Below, piece after piece: positions 8,938-17,358 of a DNA stretch of 64,000 nt; the first letter of the stretch is position 1; the number at the start of each line of letters is the position of its first letter. This DNA is from JABDJL01 sp963664065 (GTDB lineage: Bacteria > Pseudomonadota > Gammaproteobacteria > Xanthomonadales > SZUA-36). The notes beneath the pieces were generated by a model. It searched no databases. It was not told the origin of the DNA and saw nothing but the letters and a program-made list of their open reading frames with translations. The stretch is from positions 62,001 to 126,000 of the forward strand of contig OY760942.1 in NCBI GenBank assembly GCA_963664065.1, given 5' to 3'. A program made the position numbers and the translations under genes.

Positions 8938-9831
8938 ATGAAGTCTCAACTCAAGCAATATTTAAACTACCTGCACAACGAGCGGGGCCTTTCTCCGCGT
9001 ACGCAATCTGCGTACCAGCGCGATTTGCGCCAGGCTATCGAATTCTTCGACTCAGAAGGTATCAGCAGGCTGCTTGATGTTAGTGATCATCATGTACGCG
9101 CCCTGGTCGCCCATCGGCACCGGCAGGGCCTGGGGGGAAAATCACTACAACGGCTACTGTCTTCAATACGTGGATTCTTCAAGTGGTTACTGCGTGAAGG
9201 CCTGGTGAAGCAAAACCCGGCAGCTTCAGTCAGGGCTCCAAAAAGCGCGCGTCACCTGCCTGGGACATTGGATGTCGATACCGTTAATCAACTGTTGAAT
9301 ATTGCTGATAGGTCACCGCTGGCCATCCGCGATAAGGCAATGATGGAACTTTTTTATTCTTCCGGTTTGCGACTATCCGAGCTGGCCAGCCTGAACTGGG
9401 ACCAGTTGGATATTGGCTCAGGACTGGTGTCAATAACCGGCAAGGGAAATCGTAGCCGCATGGTACCGGTGGGCAGGAAAGCGACCGATGCCTTGCTTGA
9501 ATGGCGAAAGACGCGATCTGCGTTCACGGCATTCGATGAAAACAGCGTATTCGTCAGTCAACGGGGAAGCCCGATTTCCACACGGACCATACAGGCCAGG
9601 ATTAAATATTGGGCCATTCGCCAGGGTATCCCCCGAAATGTATACCCTCACCTTTTGCGGCACAGCTTTGCCAGCCACGTGCTGGAGTCATCCGGGGACT
9701 TGAGGGCGGTTCAGGAATTGTTGGGCCACGCCGATATCTCAACAACCCAGGTGTATACGCATCTCGACTTTCAGCACCTGGCGAAGGTTTACGACAAAGC
9801 TCATCCAAGAGCCCACAAGAAATCGGAATAG
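8938..9831 (+). CDS. xerC: Tyrosine recombinase XerC
   Basis: XerC, with XerD, resolves chromosome dimers at dif. The protein is 297 residues from ATG 8938; a TTG one codon earlier is possible. It has an N-terminal SAM-like core-binding domain (residues 1-90) and a catalytic domain with R145 (SSGLRLSEL), K169, H238 and R241 (HLLRHSFASH), H264 (LGHADIS) and nucleophile Y273. The dapF-DUF484-xerC order supports XerC over XerD or a phage integrase. Confidence 0.95.
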   Translation: MKSQLKQYLNYLHNERGLSPRTQSAYQRDLRQAIEFFDSEGISRLLDVSDHHVRALVAHRHRQGLGGKSLQRLLSSIRGFFKWLLREGLVKQNPAASVRAPKSARHLPGTLDVDTVNQLLNIADRSPLAIRDKAMMELFYSSGLRLSELASLNWDQLDIGSGLVSITGKGNRSRMVPVGRKATDALLEWRKTRSAFTAFDENSVFVSQRGSPISTRTIQARIKYWAIRQGIPRNVYPHLLRHSFASHVLESSGDLRAVQELLGHADISTTQVYTHLDFQHLAKVYDKAHPRAHKKSE

Positions 9832-9840
9832 AATTTAGGC

Positions 9841-10386
9841 TTAGTCACTATCGGCACTTTTGTCAACTTCAATGACCTCACCAACTGAATAACGTTGCGC
9901 GGCTTTGGCGCCGAACCAGTAAGCAGCGTAGGCAATACACATCCAGATCCAGATATTATTGGAGCCGAATTCTGACATCCAGTACAGAGGCCAGGAAATC
10001 GCGGTGATGAAGTTCTTCAATCCCTCTATGAAGATGCTGATCAACACACCGACATTAAGATTGCGAATGAATGAAGCAGCACCTCCCAAATCAGAAACGA
10101 ATGCACGCAGTTCATTCCATTCGACCAGGCCGTAGGTGTACATGGCCACGATGCCGTAGAACCCGCCACCAAACTTCAACCATTTACTGTGCAGGGGATT
10201 CAAATCCGGTTTGTCATCTGCCTTGAGTTTTGAAATCGCCTTCATTTCTGCTTTCAATGCCCGGACTTTGCCCTTCTCCTTCAACACGCCCTTTTTGAGT
10301 GCCCACCAGACCATCAAAAAAGTCAGCCCCGCAACCGGCACTGCCAGTTTGACAAACACATCCAGGAATTCACTTATCGATAACAT
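9841..10386 (-). CDS. Membrane protein of unknown function
   Basis: I do not recognise this 181-residue protein. It has about four hydrophobic segments, at residues 10-30, 71-90, 110-136 and 145-163. A basic cytoplasmic-looking loop rich in Lys (KEKGKVRALKAEMKAISKLK) follows the first. It lies 5 bases after the cupin gene and appears to be the third gene of a DUF819-cupin-membrane protein operon. It converges on xerC with only 9 bases between. Confidence 0.75.
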   Translation of the reverse strand: MLSISEFLDVFVKLAVPVAGLTFLMVWWALKKGVLKEKGKVRALKAEMKAISKLKADDKPDLNPLHSKWLKFGGGFYGIVAMYTYGLVEWNELRAFVSDLGGAASFIRNLNVGVLISIFIEGLKNFITAISWPLYWMSEFGSNNIWIWMCIAYAAYWFGAKAAQRYSVGEVIEVDKSADSD

Positions 10387-10391
10387 GATGC

Positions 10392-10763
10392 TCAGATCCA
10401 GATGTCGTTTTCAGCGGTGCGATCCCCGCCGGCGTTTCCGGTATTGGCCACGCCCCGGGGTTCTATGACCATGATTTTGCACTCCTGCTCGGCAACCGGC
10501 TTGTGCTCAACGCCCTTGGGAACCACAAACAGGTCGCCCTGCTGCAGTTCAACTGCACCGTCACGGAATTCAATTCTCATTTCACCTTCAATCACAATAA
10601 AGGCTTCATCGGTATCGGCGTGGTCGTGCCAGATGAATTCGCCTTTGATGCGGGTAAATTTGAACTGGTAATTATTCAATTCCGCAACCACTCTCGGCTG
10701 CCAGGTGTCTGGAATCAACGGGAATTTTTCTGATGGTCTGATTGCTTTATATTCCATGTTCAT
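10392..10763 (-). CDS. Single-domain cupin protein
   Basis: This is a small 123-residue cupin. The first cupin motif is visible as WHDHADTDEAFIVIEGEM, with two His and a Glu as possible metal ligands. The second is LQQGDLFVVPKGVEHKP, with the fourth ligand His. Mannose-6-phosphate-isomerase-like cupins have this form; the reaction cannot be assigned. Its ATG overlaps the DUF819 stop as TAATG, which suggests coupled translation. Confidence 0.88.
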   Translation of the reverse strand: MNMEYKAIRPSEKFPLIPDTWQPRVVAELNNYQFKFTRIKGEFIWHDHADTDEAFIVIEGEMRIEFRDGAVELQQGDLFVVPKGVEHKPVAEQECKIMVIEPRGVANTGNAGGDRTAENDIWI

Positions 10764-11896
10764 TACCCCAGTAGCTCAGTCACGGCCACGCCCAGGAAAT
10801 TGGCAATAACATATCCCAGTACACCCACCAGAACTCCGGGTGTGACAAGGTGACGCCATCCCTGGCCTGCCGCTATAGCAGCAGCAGTTGCGGGACCCAT
10901 GACGCAGGCATTGGAGGCCACCAGGGCTTCGGCAAGGTCAATCTTCAACAGCTTGGTGCCCACCATTAACACCAGCAGGTGCGCGGCGACGATAATTACT
11001 GCGTATGGCACCAGTACCATCGCATCACCGGCAAGGGCCAGCAAGTTCGCCGAAGCGCCGATGGTTACAAAAAACAGGTACATGAAGAAAGTTCCCAGGG
11101 CAAAATCTCCCTGTAAGCCGGCCATCCTGGACGGCGCCAGGTTTGCCAGTAACACCGCGAAAGCGGTGATAAACAATATCCCCAGTTTTCCAATGCCAAG
11201 CAAATCGGCCACCCAGTAACCCAGTGCACAAATCACCAGGCTCAGTGCCATGCCGATACTCATATGGAGCAGGTTCAGAGTTTCATGTTCGACGTTTTCA
11301 GTGATGGTATTTTCGTCCATATTTACCTGATCGATGATCGCGGACGGAAAAATTTTTCTTACCCAGGCCAGCGCCGGAATCAGTACCAGCACCAGCAGGT
11401 AAGGTGTGCCCACCAGGTTATCAGCCGCCATGGCGGCCGCGTATTGTGACGAGTCATCAAAACCCACTGCCTTTGAAACAGCGACAAAATTCATGGAACC
11501 ACCGGTGTATGTTGCTGTGAAAACTCCGGCCAGTTGTTGTGCGTTTTCTCCCAGGGGCAAGATCTTGTATCCAATGATTGCGCCGGCTGTTGCACCGGCG
11601 ACACCGATAAAAAACGCGATCAGCATGGGGCCACTTTCAGAAATTATCTTGCGGATATTGGCTTTGAACAGCAGCAAGGGAATGGCAACCGGCACCAGCA
11701 AATCACTGACCATGCTGAAGGCAGGTGAACTTGCGGGAATGATTCCGAAATTAGACAGCAACAGGCCAAACAGTATTGCCCACACGGGACCGGAGGCCTG
11801 CCGGCCCCAGCGTTGGCTCTCTGCCCAAAAGGCGAACGCCGCGCCACATAACAATACGGCGGTCATTATGAAAAGGTTGTCAGCTGAAAACATCAT
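10763..11896 (-). CDS. DUF819 family integral membrane protein
   Basis: This 377-residue, very hydrophobic protein has about ten predicted helices. It matches the DUF819 (YjcL-like) family in its N-terminal pattern: FAFWAESQRWG, then ALLFGLLLSNFG-type sequence, then a TYTGGSMNFVAVSKAVG glycine/serine segment. The family resembles secondary transporters, but no substrate is established. ATG at 11896 and 11893 are both possible. It is the first gene of the operon with the cupin and the unknown membrane protein. Confidence 0.85.
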   Translation of the reverse strand: MMFSADNLFIMTAVLLCGAAFAFWAESQRWGRQASGPVWAILFGLLLSNFGIIPASSPAFSMVSDLLVPVAIPLLLFKANIRKIISESGPMLIAFFIGVAGATAGAIIGYKILPLGENAQQLAGVFTATYTGGSMNFVAVSKAVGFDDSSQYAAAMAADNLVGTPYLLVLVLIPALAWVRKIFPSAIIDQVNMDENTITENVEHETLNLLHMSIGMALSLVICALGYWVADLLGIGKLGILFITAFAVLLANLAPSRMAGLQGDFALGTFFMYLFFVTIGASANLLALAGDAMVLVPYAVIIVAAHLLVLMVGTKLLKIDLAEALVASNACVMGPATAAAIAAGQGWRHLVTPGVLVGVLGYVIANFLGVAVTELLG

Positions 11897-12035
11897 TGCC
11901 CCTGGGGTTCACCGGTCTGTTTTTCTTTGCAGGCAGCCTAAACCGCCCCGCCCGGCAGGTCTAGTGTGGTGATTTAGCTTGTTTTCGGTAAAAGACATCC
12001 CCACTTTTCAATTTCAAGCCAAACAGGAGTCAGCC

Positions 12036-12578
12036 GTGGAACAGTATCGCGGTACAACAATTTGCTCGGTACGCCGTGGAAGCCAGGTAGTGATGGGCGG
12101 TGATGGCCAGGTAACACTGGGTAACACGGTCATGAAGTCAAATGCCAGAAAAGTCCGCAGGCTTTACAAAGACCAGGTAATCGCAGGTTTTGCCGGTGCT
12201 ACCGCCGATGCATTCACCTTGTTTGAGCGCTTCGAAGGCAAGCTTGAAAAGCACTCAGGCCAATTGGTTCGGGCGGCGGTAGAATTGGCAAAAGATTGGC
12301 GGACGGACCGTATGCTGCGCCGGCTTGAAGCCTTGCTTGCCATCGCGGATAAGGAAAACTCCTTGCTGATATCCGGCAACGGTGACGTGATAGAACCCGA
12401 AAATGGGTTGATTGCAATCGGTTCAGGCGGCCCCTTTGCCCAGGCAGCGGCAATGGCGTTGATGGCAGACACGGATCTGGACGCAGAAAGCATTACCAGG
12501 CGCTCCCTGGGAATTGCAGCCGACATCTGCATCTACACCAACGAAAATATTGTGATTGAAACACTGGAAATAGACTAG
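12036..12578 (+). CDS. hslV: ATP-dependent protease subunit HslV
   Basis: HslV is the peptidase of the HslUV proteasome-like complex. I chose GTG 12036 because AGGAG lies 6 bases upstream. The product is then 180 residues and starts with a short propeptide (MEQYRG) before the catalytic Thr of TTICSVRRG, so autoprocessing would be needed. The core GGDGQVTLGNTVMK, VRRLY and GFAGATADAFTLFE is standard. A longer reading from TTG 11979 adds sequence with no family support. Confidence 0.95.
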   Translation: MEQYRGTTICSVRRGSQVVMGGDGQVTLGNTVMKSNARKVRRLYKDQVIAGFAGATADAFTLFERFEGKLEKHSGQLVRAAVELAKDWRTDRMLRRLEALLAIADKENSLLISGNGDVIEPENGLIAIGSGGPFAQAAAMALMADTDLDAESITRRSLGIAADICIYTNENIVIETLEID

Positions 12579-12614
12579 TTCTCCTGCAAGAGCACTAGTA
12601 CTCCTGCAAGATCA
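12575..12614 (+). repeat. 20-bp tandem duplication across the hslV stop codon
   Basis: Two adjacent 20-base units (12575-12594 and 12595-12614) agree at 18 of 20 positions: CTAGTTCTCCTGCAAGAGCA and CTAGTACTCCTGCAAGATCA. The first unit contains the hslV TAG stop (12576-12578). The duplication lengthens the hslV-hslU spacer to 83 bases. Confidence 0.9.
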
Positions 12615-12661
12615 CTGCGACGAAAGACTATATTTATTCAACGTGAGGAATAACGAACGTT

Positions 12662-13999
12662 ATGTCACAAATGACACCCCGGGAAATTGTCCAGGAACTG
12701 GACAAACACATCATCAGCCAGTCCGACGCCAAGCGCGCGGTGGCAATCGCATTGCGAAATCGCTGGCGGCGCATGCAGGTCGACGAATCCCTGCGCAACG
12801 AAATTACACCAAAGAATATCCTGATGATCGGGCCAACCGGTGTAGGTAAAACCGAAATTGCACGACGACTGGCTCACCTGGCCAACGCGCCATTTATCAA
12901 GGTGGAGGCAACCAAATTTACCGAAGTGGGCTACGTCGGCAAGGATGTGGAATCCATCATTCGCGACCTTGCTGACATGTCCTACAACATGACACGTGAA
13001 CAAGCTGTCGAGAGTGTCAAGTCGAGGGCAGAAGATGGCGCCCGCGACCGGATTCTGGACATCCTGTTACCAAAGCCCCAAGGCGCCGGTTTTGTCAACC
13101 AGCCACAGGAGGCCTCGGAAGGCGAAAACGCGACTCGTCAGAAATTTCGCAAACAACTGATGCGCGGCGAACTGGATGACCGGGAGATCGAGTTCGATAT
13201 CTCTGCGAACCTGGGTGTCGAGATCATGACACCACCCGGCATGGAAGAAATGGCCAGCCAGTTACAGGGCATGTTTCAGAACATAGGTGGCGTCAAAAAG
13301 CAAAAGCGCAAAATGAAAATCAAGGAAGCATATCCGCTTTTACTCGAGGATGAATCGGGGAAGCTTGTCAATGACGAGGAGATCAAGCAGCAGGCGCTGC
13401 AGAATGCCGAGCAGAACGGTATTGTGTTTATCGACGAACTGGATAAAGTGGCCAGACGTTCCGAATACGCGGGTGCGGATGTTTCCCGCGAAGGCGTGCA
13501 ACGCGACCTGTTGCCCTTGGTCGAGGGATGCACGGTATCTACCCGCTACGGCATGATCAAGACCGATCATATGCTGTTTATTGCCTCAGGCGCATTTCAC
13601 CTGAGCCGGCCTTCAGACCTCATCCCCGAACTCCAGGGCCGATTGCCAATTCGTGTCGAACTCCGCGCCTTGCTGGCCGAAGACTTCAAACGGATTCTTA
13701 CCGAACCACAGGCTTCCCTGACCGAGCAATACTCGGCACTGATGGCAACCGAAGGCGTATCGCTGAAATTCAATGAAGATAGCGTACAACGGATTGCGGA
13801 AATTGCCTTCCAGGTCAATGAGTCCACCGAAAACATTGGTGCGAGACGTTTGCATACCGTTATGGAACGGCTGCTGGACGTGATCTCTTTCGAAGCGCCG
13901 GACCGTTCAGGTGATTCGGTGGTGCTTGATGCAGACTATGTCAACGATCACCTGGACGAACTTGCCGGCAACGAGGACTTGAGCCGTTACATCCTTTAG
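12662..13999 (+). CDS. hslU: ATP-dependent unfoldase HslU (ClpY)
   Basis: HslU is the AAA+ partner of HslV. The 445-residue protein starts MSQMTPREIVQELDKHI and has Walker A GPTGVGKTEIARRLA (near residue 57). The intermediate I-domain holds the QLQGMFQNIGGVKKQKRKM segment, followed by Walker B IVFIDELDKVA, sensor 2 IGARRLHTVMERLL and the C-terminal RYIL tail that docks into HslV. The upstream GTGAGGAATAACGAACGTT spacer provides the ribosome site. Confidence 0.97.
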   Translation: MSQMTPREIVQELDKHIISQSDAKRAVAIALRNRWRRMQVDESLRNEITPKNILMIGPTGVGKTEIARRLAHLANAPFIKVEATKFTEVGYVGKDVESIIRDLADMSYNMTREQAVESVKSRAEDGARDRILDILLPKPQGAGFVNQPQEASEGENATRQKFRKQLMRGELDDREIEFDISANLGVEIMTPPGMEEMASQLQGMFQNIGGVKKQKRKMKIKEAYPLLLEDESGKLVNDEEIKQQALQNAEQNGIVFIDELDKVARRSEYAGADVSREGVQRDLLPLVEGCTVSTRYGMIKTDHMLFIASGAFHLSRPSDLIPELQGRLPIRVELRALLAEDFKRILTEPQASLTEQYSALMATEGVSLKFNEDSVQRIAEIAFQVNESTENIGARRLHTVMERLLDVISFEAPDRSGDSVVLDADYVNDHLDELAGNEDLSRYIL

Positions 14000-14061
14000 C
14001 CCGGGTTTCACCGGTAATTGCCGGCCCCAGGGAATGCCTCCAGGAGCATCGATTCCTGGTT

Positions 14062-15801
14062 TCAAGTCCCGTTTTCAATGACCAGGTTGATCAGCGTCCA
14101 GCCATCACCTGCTTCAACATCATCATCACTAGTAAAAAACTTCAGTTTGCCTTTTTCGTCCAGCGCGAACAGCAGCAAAGCATCATTGCCCCATTTCAAA
14201 CGGTGTGTCTCAAGGTCATATTCTTCTGTCAATGAAGTTGCCTTGATGACTGCACCTTGTCCCAGGCAGCTGGCCAGTTTGGACCAGGACGGTCCCTTGT
14301 CAAACGGAGTCCTTGACTTAAGCCCCCTGGCTAATTCGTCCCGGTTCCCGGATCTGCTGTCTACCTGGATACTGAACACGTTCAGGGGACCGAAATAATG
14401 CCGGTATCGGTTACAAATCATGGTGTTGGCTTCGGCATTGCGTGACATCGCCAACAAGTGTGTGTAGCCGGTAAGGTCCATGTAACGATCGGCGTATTCC
14501 GACAAGGGGTTGCCGTAAAACACTTCCAGGCCCAGCATCCTGGCTTCCTTAAGATACTGGTGCCGTGACTCAACCATTTTGACTTGAATACTGTTTTTCT
14601 TCAGCACCTCGCCAATCGCCAGCGACACCTTGTTGGCACTTGTAATCAACACGCCCTGCTCTGCACGGCTGGATAGCCCTAACAGTTCCGCAAGCCAGCC
14701 TGATGAAAGGCCCTGGACCACCACTGTGCCAATGATCATTACGAATGTCAGAGGCACTATCTCGGCAGCCTGGGGAACCCCTGCCCTTTCAAGCTTCAAG
14801 GCAAACAGTGATGAAACCGCTGCAGCGACAATGCCGCGGGGAGCAATCCAGGACAACAGGGCTTTTTCGCGCAGGTTTACGCTGGTGCCAATACTGGAAA
14901 TCAAAACACTCACCGGTCTTGCAACAAATAAGGCCACCGCCAGGATCATCAATGCGGGCCCGCCAATTTGCATTACCAGGTCAAAGTCCAGCCTGGCGGC
15001 CAGCAAGATGAAAAATACGGAGATGAGCACGATCGTCAGGTTTTCTTTGAACGACAACAGTTCATCTACATCCACGTCCTTCATATTCGCCAGCGCCACG
15101 CCCATTACAGTGACGGCAATCAGACCGGATTCGCTTCCCAAGGCGTTTGAACCCGTGAACACCAGCAGCACAGCCGCCAATGAAGCGTAATTCTGCAGAT
15201 AGTCGGGGAAAGAATGATGCTTCAATGCATAGCCAAGCCCTGCTCCCCCGGCAACCCCCCAGACCGTACCCGTGGCGATCACTTTGATGAACTCAATGAT
15301 CGATTCTGACCGGTGGCCTTTGACCAGGAATTCAAATAGCAAAACAGCAAGCACTGCACCAATCGGATCAACCAGGATGCCTTCCCATCGCAGGATATTG
15401 GCAATCCTGGCAGTGGGACGAATGCTGCGCAGCATTGGGACAATTACGGTAGGGCCGGTGACTGAAACCAGCGCACCAAATAATAATGATAGTGACCAGC
15501 TCAATCCCGCCAGGTAATGCGCTAATGAGCCCATGATGCCCCAGGGCACCAGCACACCGATGCTGGTCAGGTTACGGATAATTCGGGCAACGCTGCGCGT
15601 ATCTGAGAATCGTAAGGTCAGGCTGCCTTCAAACAGGATGATCGCAACACCCAGCGAAATAAACGGGAATAGCATTTCACCCAAAAGCTCATCTGGGTCA
15701 AGCACGCCCGCTGCGGGTCCCAACAACAGACCGGCAAGCAATAATGGCAGGATGGCGGGAAGACGCATGCGCCATGCCAGCCACTGGCAGAAAACACCCA
15801 A
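14062..15801 (-). CDS. Cation/proton antiporter (CPA family) with C-terminal nucleotide-binding-like domain
   Basis: This is an NhaP/KefB-like Na+(K+)/H+ antiporter. The membrane part has about eleven helices (residues 1-385), with FEGSLTLRF, SVTGPTVIVPMLRS and the ion-site-like segment RWEGILVDPIGAVLAV. A TrkA-N-like domain (about 390-490: GVLITSANKVSLAIGEVL) and a C-terminal cytoplasmic tail follow. The start is uncertain. The annotated frame begins at TTG 15801, but an ATG at 15829-15831 with GGAAGG upstream reads M-G-L and then an amber codon before the same frame continues as FALLLSLG. Either a rare start is used or codon 4 has a nonsense change. Confidence 0.85.
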   Translation of the reverse strand: MGVFCQWLAWRMRLPAILPLLLAGLLLGPAAGVLDPDELLGEMLFPFISLGVAIILFEGSLTLRFSDTRSVARIIRNLTSIGVLVPWGIMGSLAHYLAGLSWSLSLLFGALVSVTGPTVIVPMLRSIRPTARIANILRWEGILVDPIGAVLAVLLFEFLVKGHRSESIIEFIKVIATGTVWGVAGGAGLGYALKHHSFPDYLQNYASLAAVLLVFTGSNALGSESGLIAVTVMGVALANMKDVDVDELLSFKENLTIVLISVFFILLAARLDFDLVMQIGGPALMILAVALFVARPVSVLISSIGTSVNLREKALLSWIAPRGIVAAAVSSLFALKLERAGVPQAAEIVPLTFVMIIGTVVVQGLSSGWLAELLGLSSRAEQGVLITSANKVSLAIGEVLKKNSIQVKMVESRHQYLKEARMLGLEVFYGNPLSEYADRYMDLTGYTHLLAMSRNAEANTMICNRYRHYFGPLNVFSIQVDSRSGNRDELARGLKSRTPFDKGPSWSKLASCLGQGAVIKATSLTEEYDLETHRLKWGNDALLLFALDEKGKLKFFTSDDDVEAGDGWTLINLVIENGT

Positions 15802-15977
15802 ACTTAATAACAGGGCGAACTACAAGCCCATGTCTATGCCTTCCGTCCCTGATCTCCCCTTATATGCACTCGCCCGGACGGTCTTGATAATAACCCAAGG
15901 AAGTTCCGGTATCGGTACAATGGCAGATTCCGGTAAAGCCAGGGCAAGGACTGCATTCACCGGAAAATCTACCAAAA

Positions 15978-16736
15978 ATGATGAACAAAGAAAGCCATAA
16001 AACAACACATTTTGGATACCAGGAAGTTCCGCTTGTGGACAGGAACAATCTGGTACGAGGCGTATTTGAATCTGTGGCCGGCAATTACGACCTGATGAAC
16101 GACCTGATGTCGATGGGCGTACACCGGTTGTGGAAGCGGCATTTTGTGTCTACCTCTGGAATTAGCACCGGACAAAACGTTCTCGACCTGGCAGGTGGTA
16201 CCGGTGATATTGCCGCTTTGATCAGTCCATTGGTCGGAAAAAATGGCCGGGTTGTGCTGAGTGATATCAACCAGGCCATGCTGGAAAAGGGACGGCGCAG
16301 ATTGGAAGACAAGGGTATTGTTTCAAATGTTCGCTATACCCTTGCCAACGCCGAGTCATTGCCTTTCCCCGGCCAGTCCTTTGATGCGGTCACCATTGCG
16401 TTTGGATTGCGAAACGTAACCGACAAGGGAAAGGCGCTGCGACAGGTACTTCGTGTACTCAAGCCAGGAGGGAAGCTGCATATTCTTGAATTTTCAAAGC
16501 TGCGACCTGAACCGCTAAGGAAAATTTATGATGCTTACTCCTTCGGTGTGCTCCCCCTGCTGGGCAAGTTGATCTCAAATGATCCGGACAGTTATCAGTA
16601 CCTGGCTGAAAGCATCCGCCGGCATCCTGGACAGTCGGAATTGGCCGAAATGATGCGTGAAACCGGTTTTTCTGACGTCATTTACCAAAACCTTTCCGGC
16701 GGCATTGTTGCCATTCACCGGGGACACCGTGCCTGA
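15978..16736 (+). CDS. ubiE: Ubiquinone/menaquinone C-methyltransferase UbiE
   Basis: UbiE methylates the benzoquinol ring in ubiquinone synthesis. The 252-residue protein has the family hallmark FESVAGNYDLMNDLMSMGVHRLWK, SAM motif I VLDLAGGTGDIAAL, and the FDAVTIAFGLRNVTDKGKAL and LEFSKLRPEPLRKIYDAYS motifs. ATG 15978 or 15981 can serve as start. Its stop lies within the start of ubiJ (8-base overlap), the usual ubiE-ubiJ-ubiB arrangement. Confidence 0.97.
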   Translation: MMNKESHKTTHFGYQEVPLVDRNNLVRGVFESVAGNYDLMNDLMSMGVHRLWKRHFVSTSGISTGQNVLDLAGGTGDIAALISPLVGKNGRVVLSDINQAMLEKGRRRLEDKGIVSNVRYTLANAESLPFPGQSFDAVTIAFGLRNVTDKGKALRQVLRVLKPGGKLHILEFSKLRPEPLRKIYDAYSFGVLPLLGKLISNDPDSYQYLAESIRRHPGQSELAEMMRETGFSDVIYQNLSGGIVAIHRGHRA

Positions 16737-17358
16737 ATACCTGACGCCACTTCCGCAAATGTTGGCCGACTTCATCGAGGCGGGCGTTAATCATGTTCTT
16801 GCACTGGACATTGAATCCGCGAAACGTCTGCTGAAGTTACAGGGAAAAGTATTACAAATTGACCTTGAGGGGCTTGATATCACGCTTTTCCTCAGCTTTG
16901 ATTCGGGCAACGTTCAGGTCAGTCTCGATTCTGAATCAGAGCCGGACACCATCATCAGGGGTACACCAATGGCGCTGTTCGCGATGGCCGCACCTGGAGA
17001 CACCGGCAACTGGGGATTACCCGGTTCCAGCGTGCAGATTTCCGGCGACGCCAATCTGGCCCGGGATATCGAGCGGGTGTTCAGCCAGATGGAACCGGAC
17101 TGGCAAAAACCACTGGCTGATATTCTTGGTGATACAGTGGGATTTCAGATCGCATCCGGGCTAAAACAAGGCGTGGAAGCGATGCGGGACGCAGCAGAGC
17201 AGACTGCTGAAATGGCTGCTGCCTTTTTTCGGGATGAATCAGAAGCCCTGGTACGCCCTTCCGAAATGGTTGAATTCAACGATGCCGTGGACGACCTGAC
17301 GGATGCAATAGAACGCCTCGAGGCACGCATAAAAAACCTCGCAAGGAAAGAAACTTGA
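16729..17358 (+). CDS. ubiJ: Ubiquinone biosynthesis accessory factor UbiJ
   Basis: UbiJ is a lipid-binding scaffold of the soluble Ubi complex. From GTG 16729 the product is 209 residues. It has an SCP2-like domain over about residues 15-115 (ITLFLSFDSGNVQVSLDSE, TIIRGTPMALFAMA) and a C-terminal coiled coil (AVDDLTDAIERLEARIKNL), both typical. An in-frame ATG at 16657 lies inside ubiE and would add the antisense-like MKPVFLTSFTK, so I rejected it. The gene overlaps ubiE by 8 and ubiB by 4 bases. Confidence 0.92.
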   Translation: MPEYLTPLPQMLADFIEAGVNHVLALDIESAKRLLKLQGKVLQIDLEGLDITLFLSFDSGNVQVSLDSESEPDTIIRGTPMALFAMAAPGDTGNWGLPGSSVQISGDANLARDIERVFSQMEPDWQKPLADILGDTVGFQIASGLKQGVEAMRDAAEQTAEMAAAFFRDESEALVRPSEMVEFNDAVDDLTDAIERLEARIKNLARKET

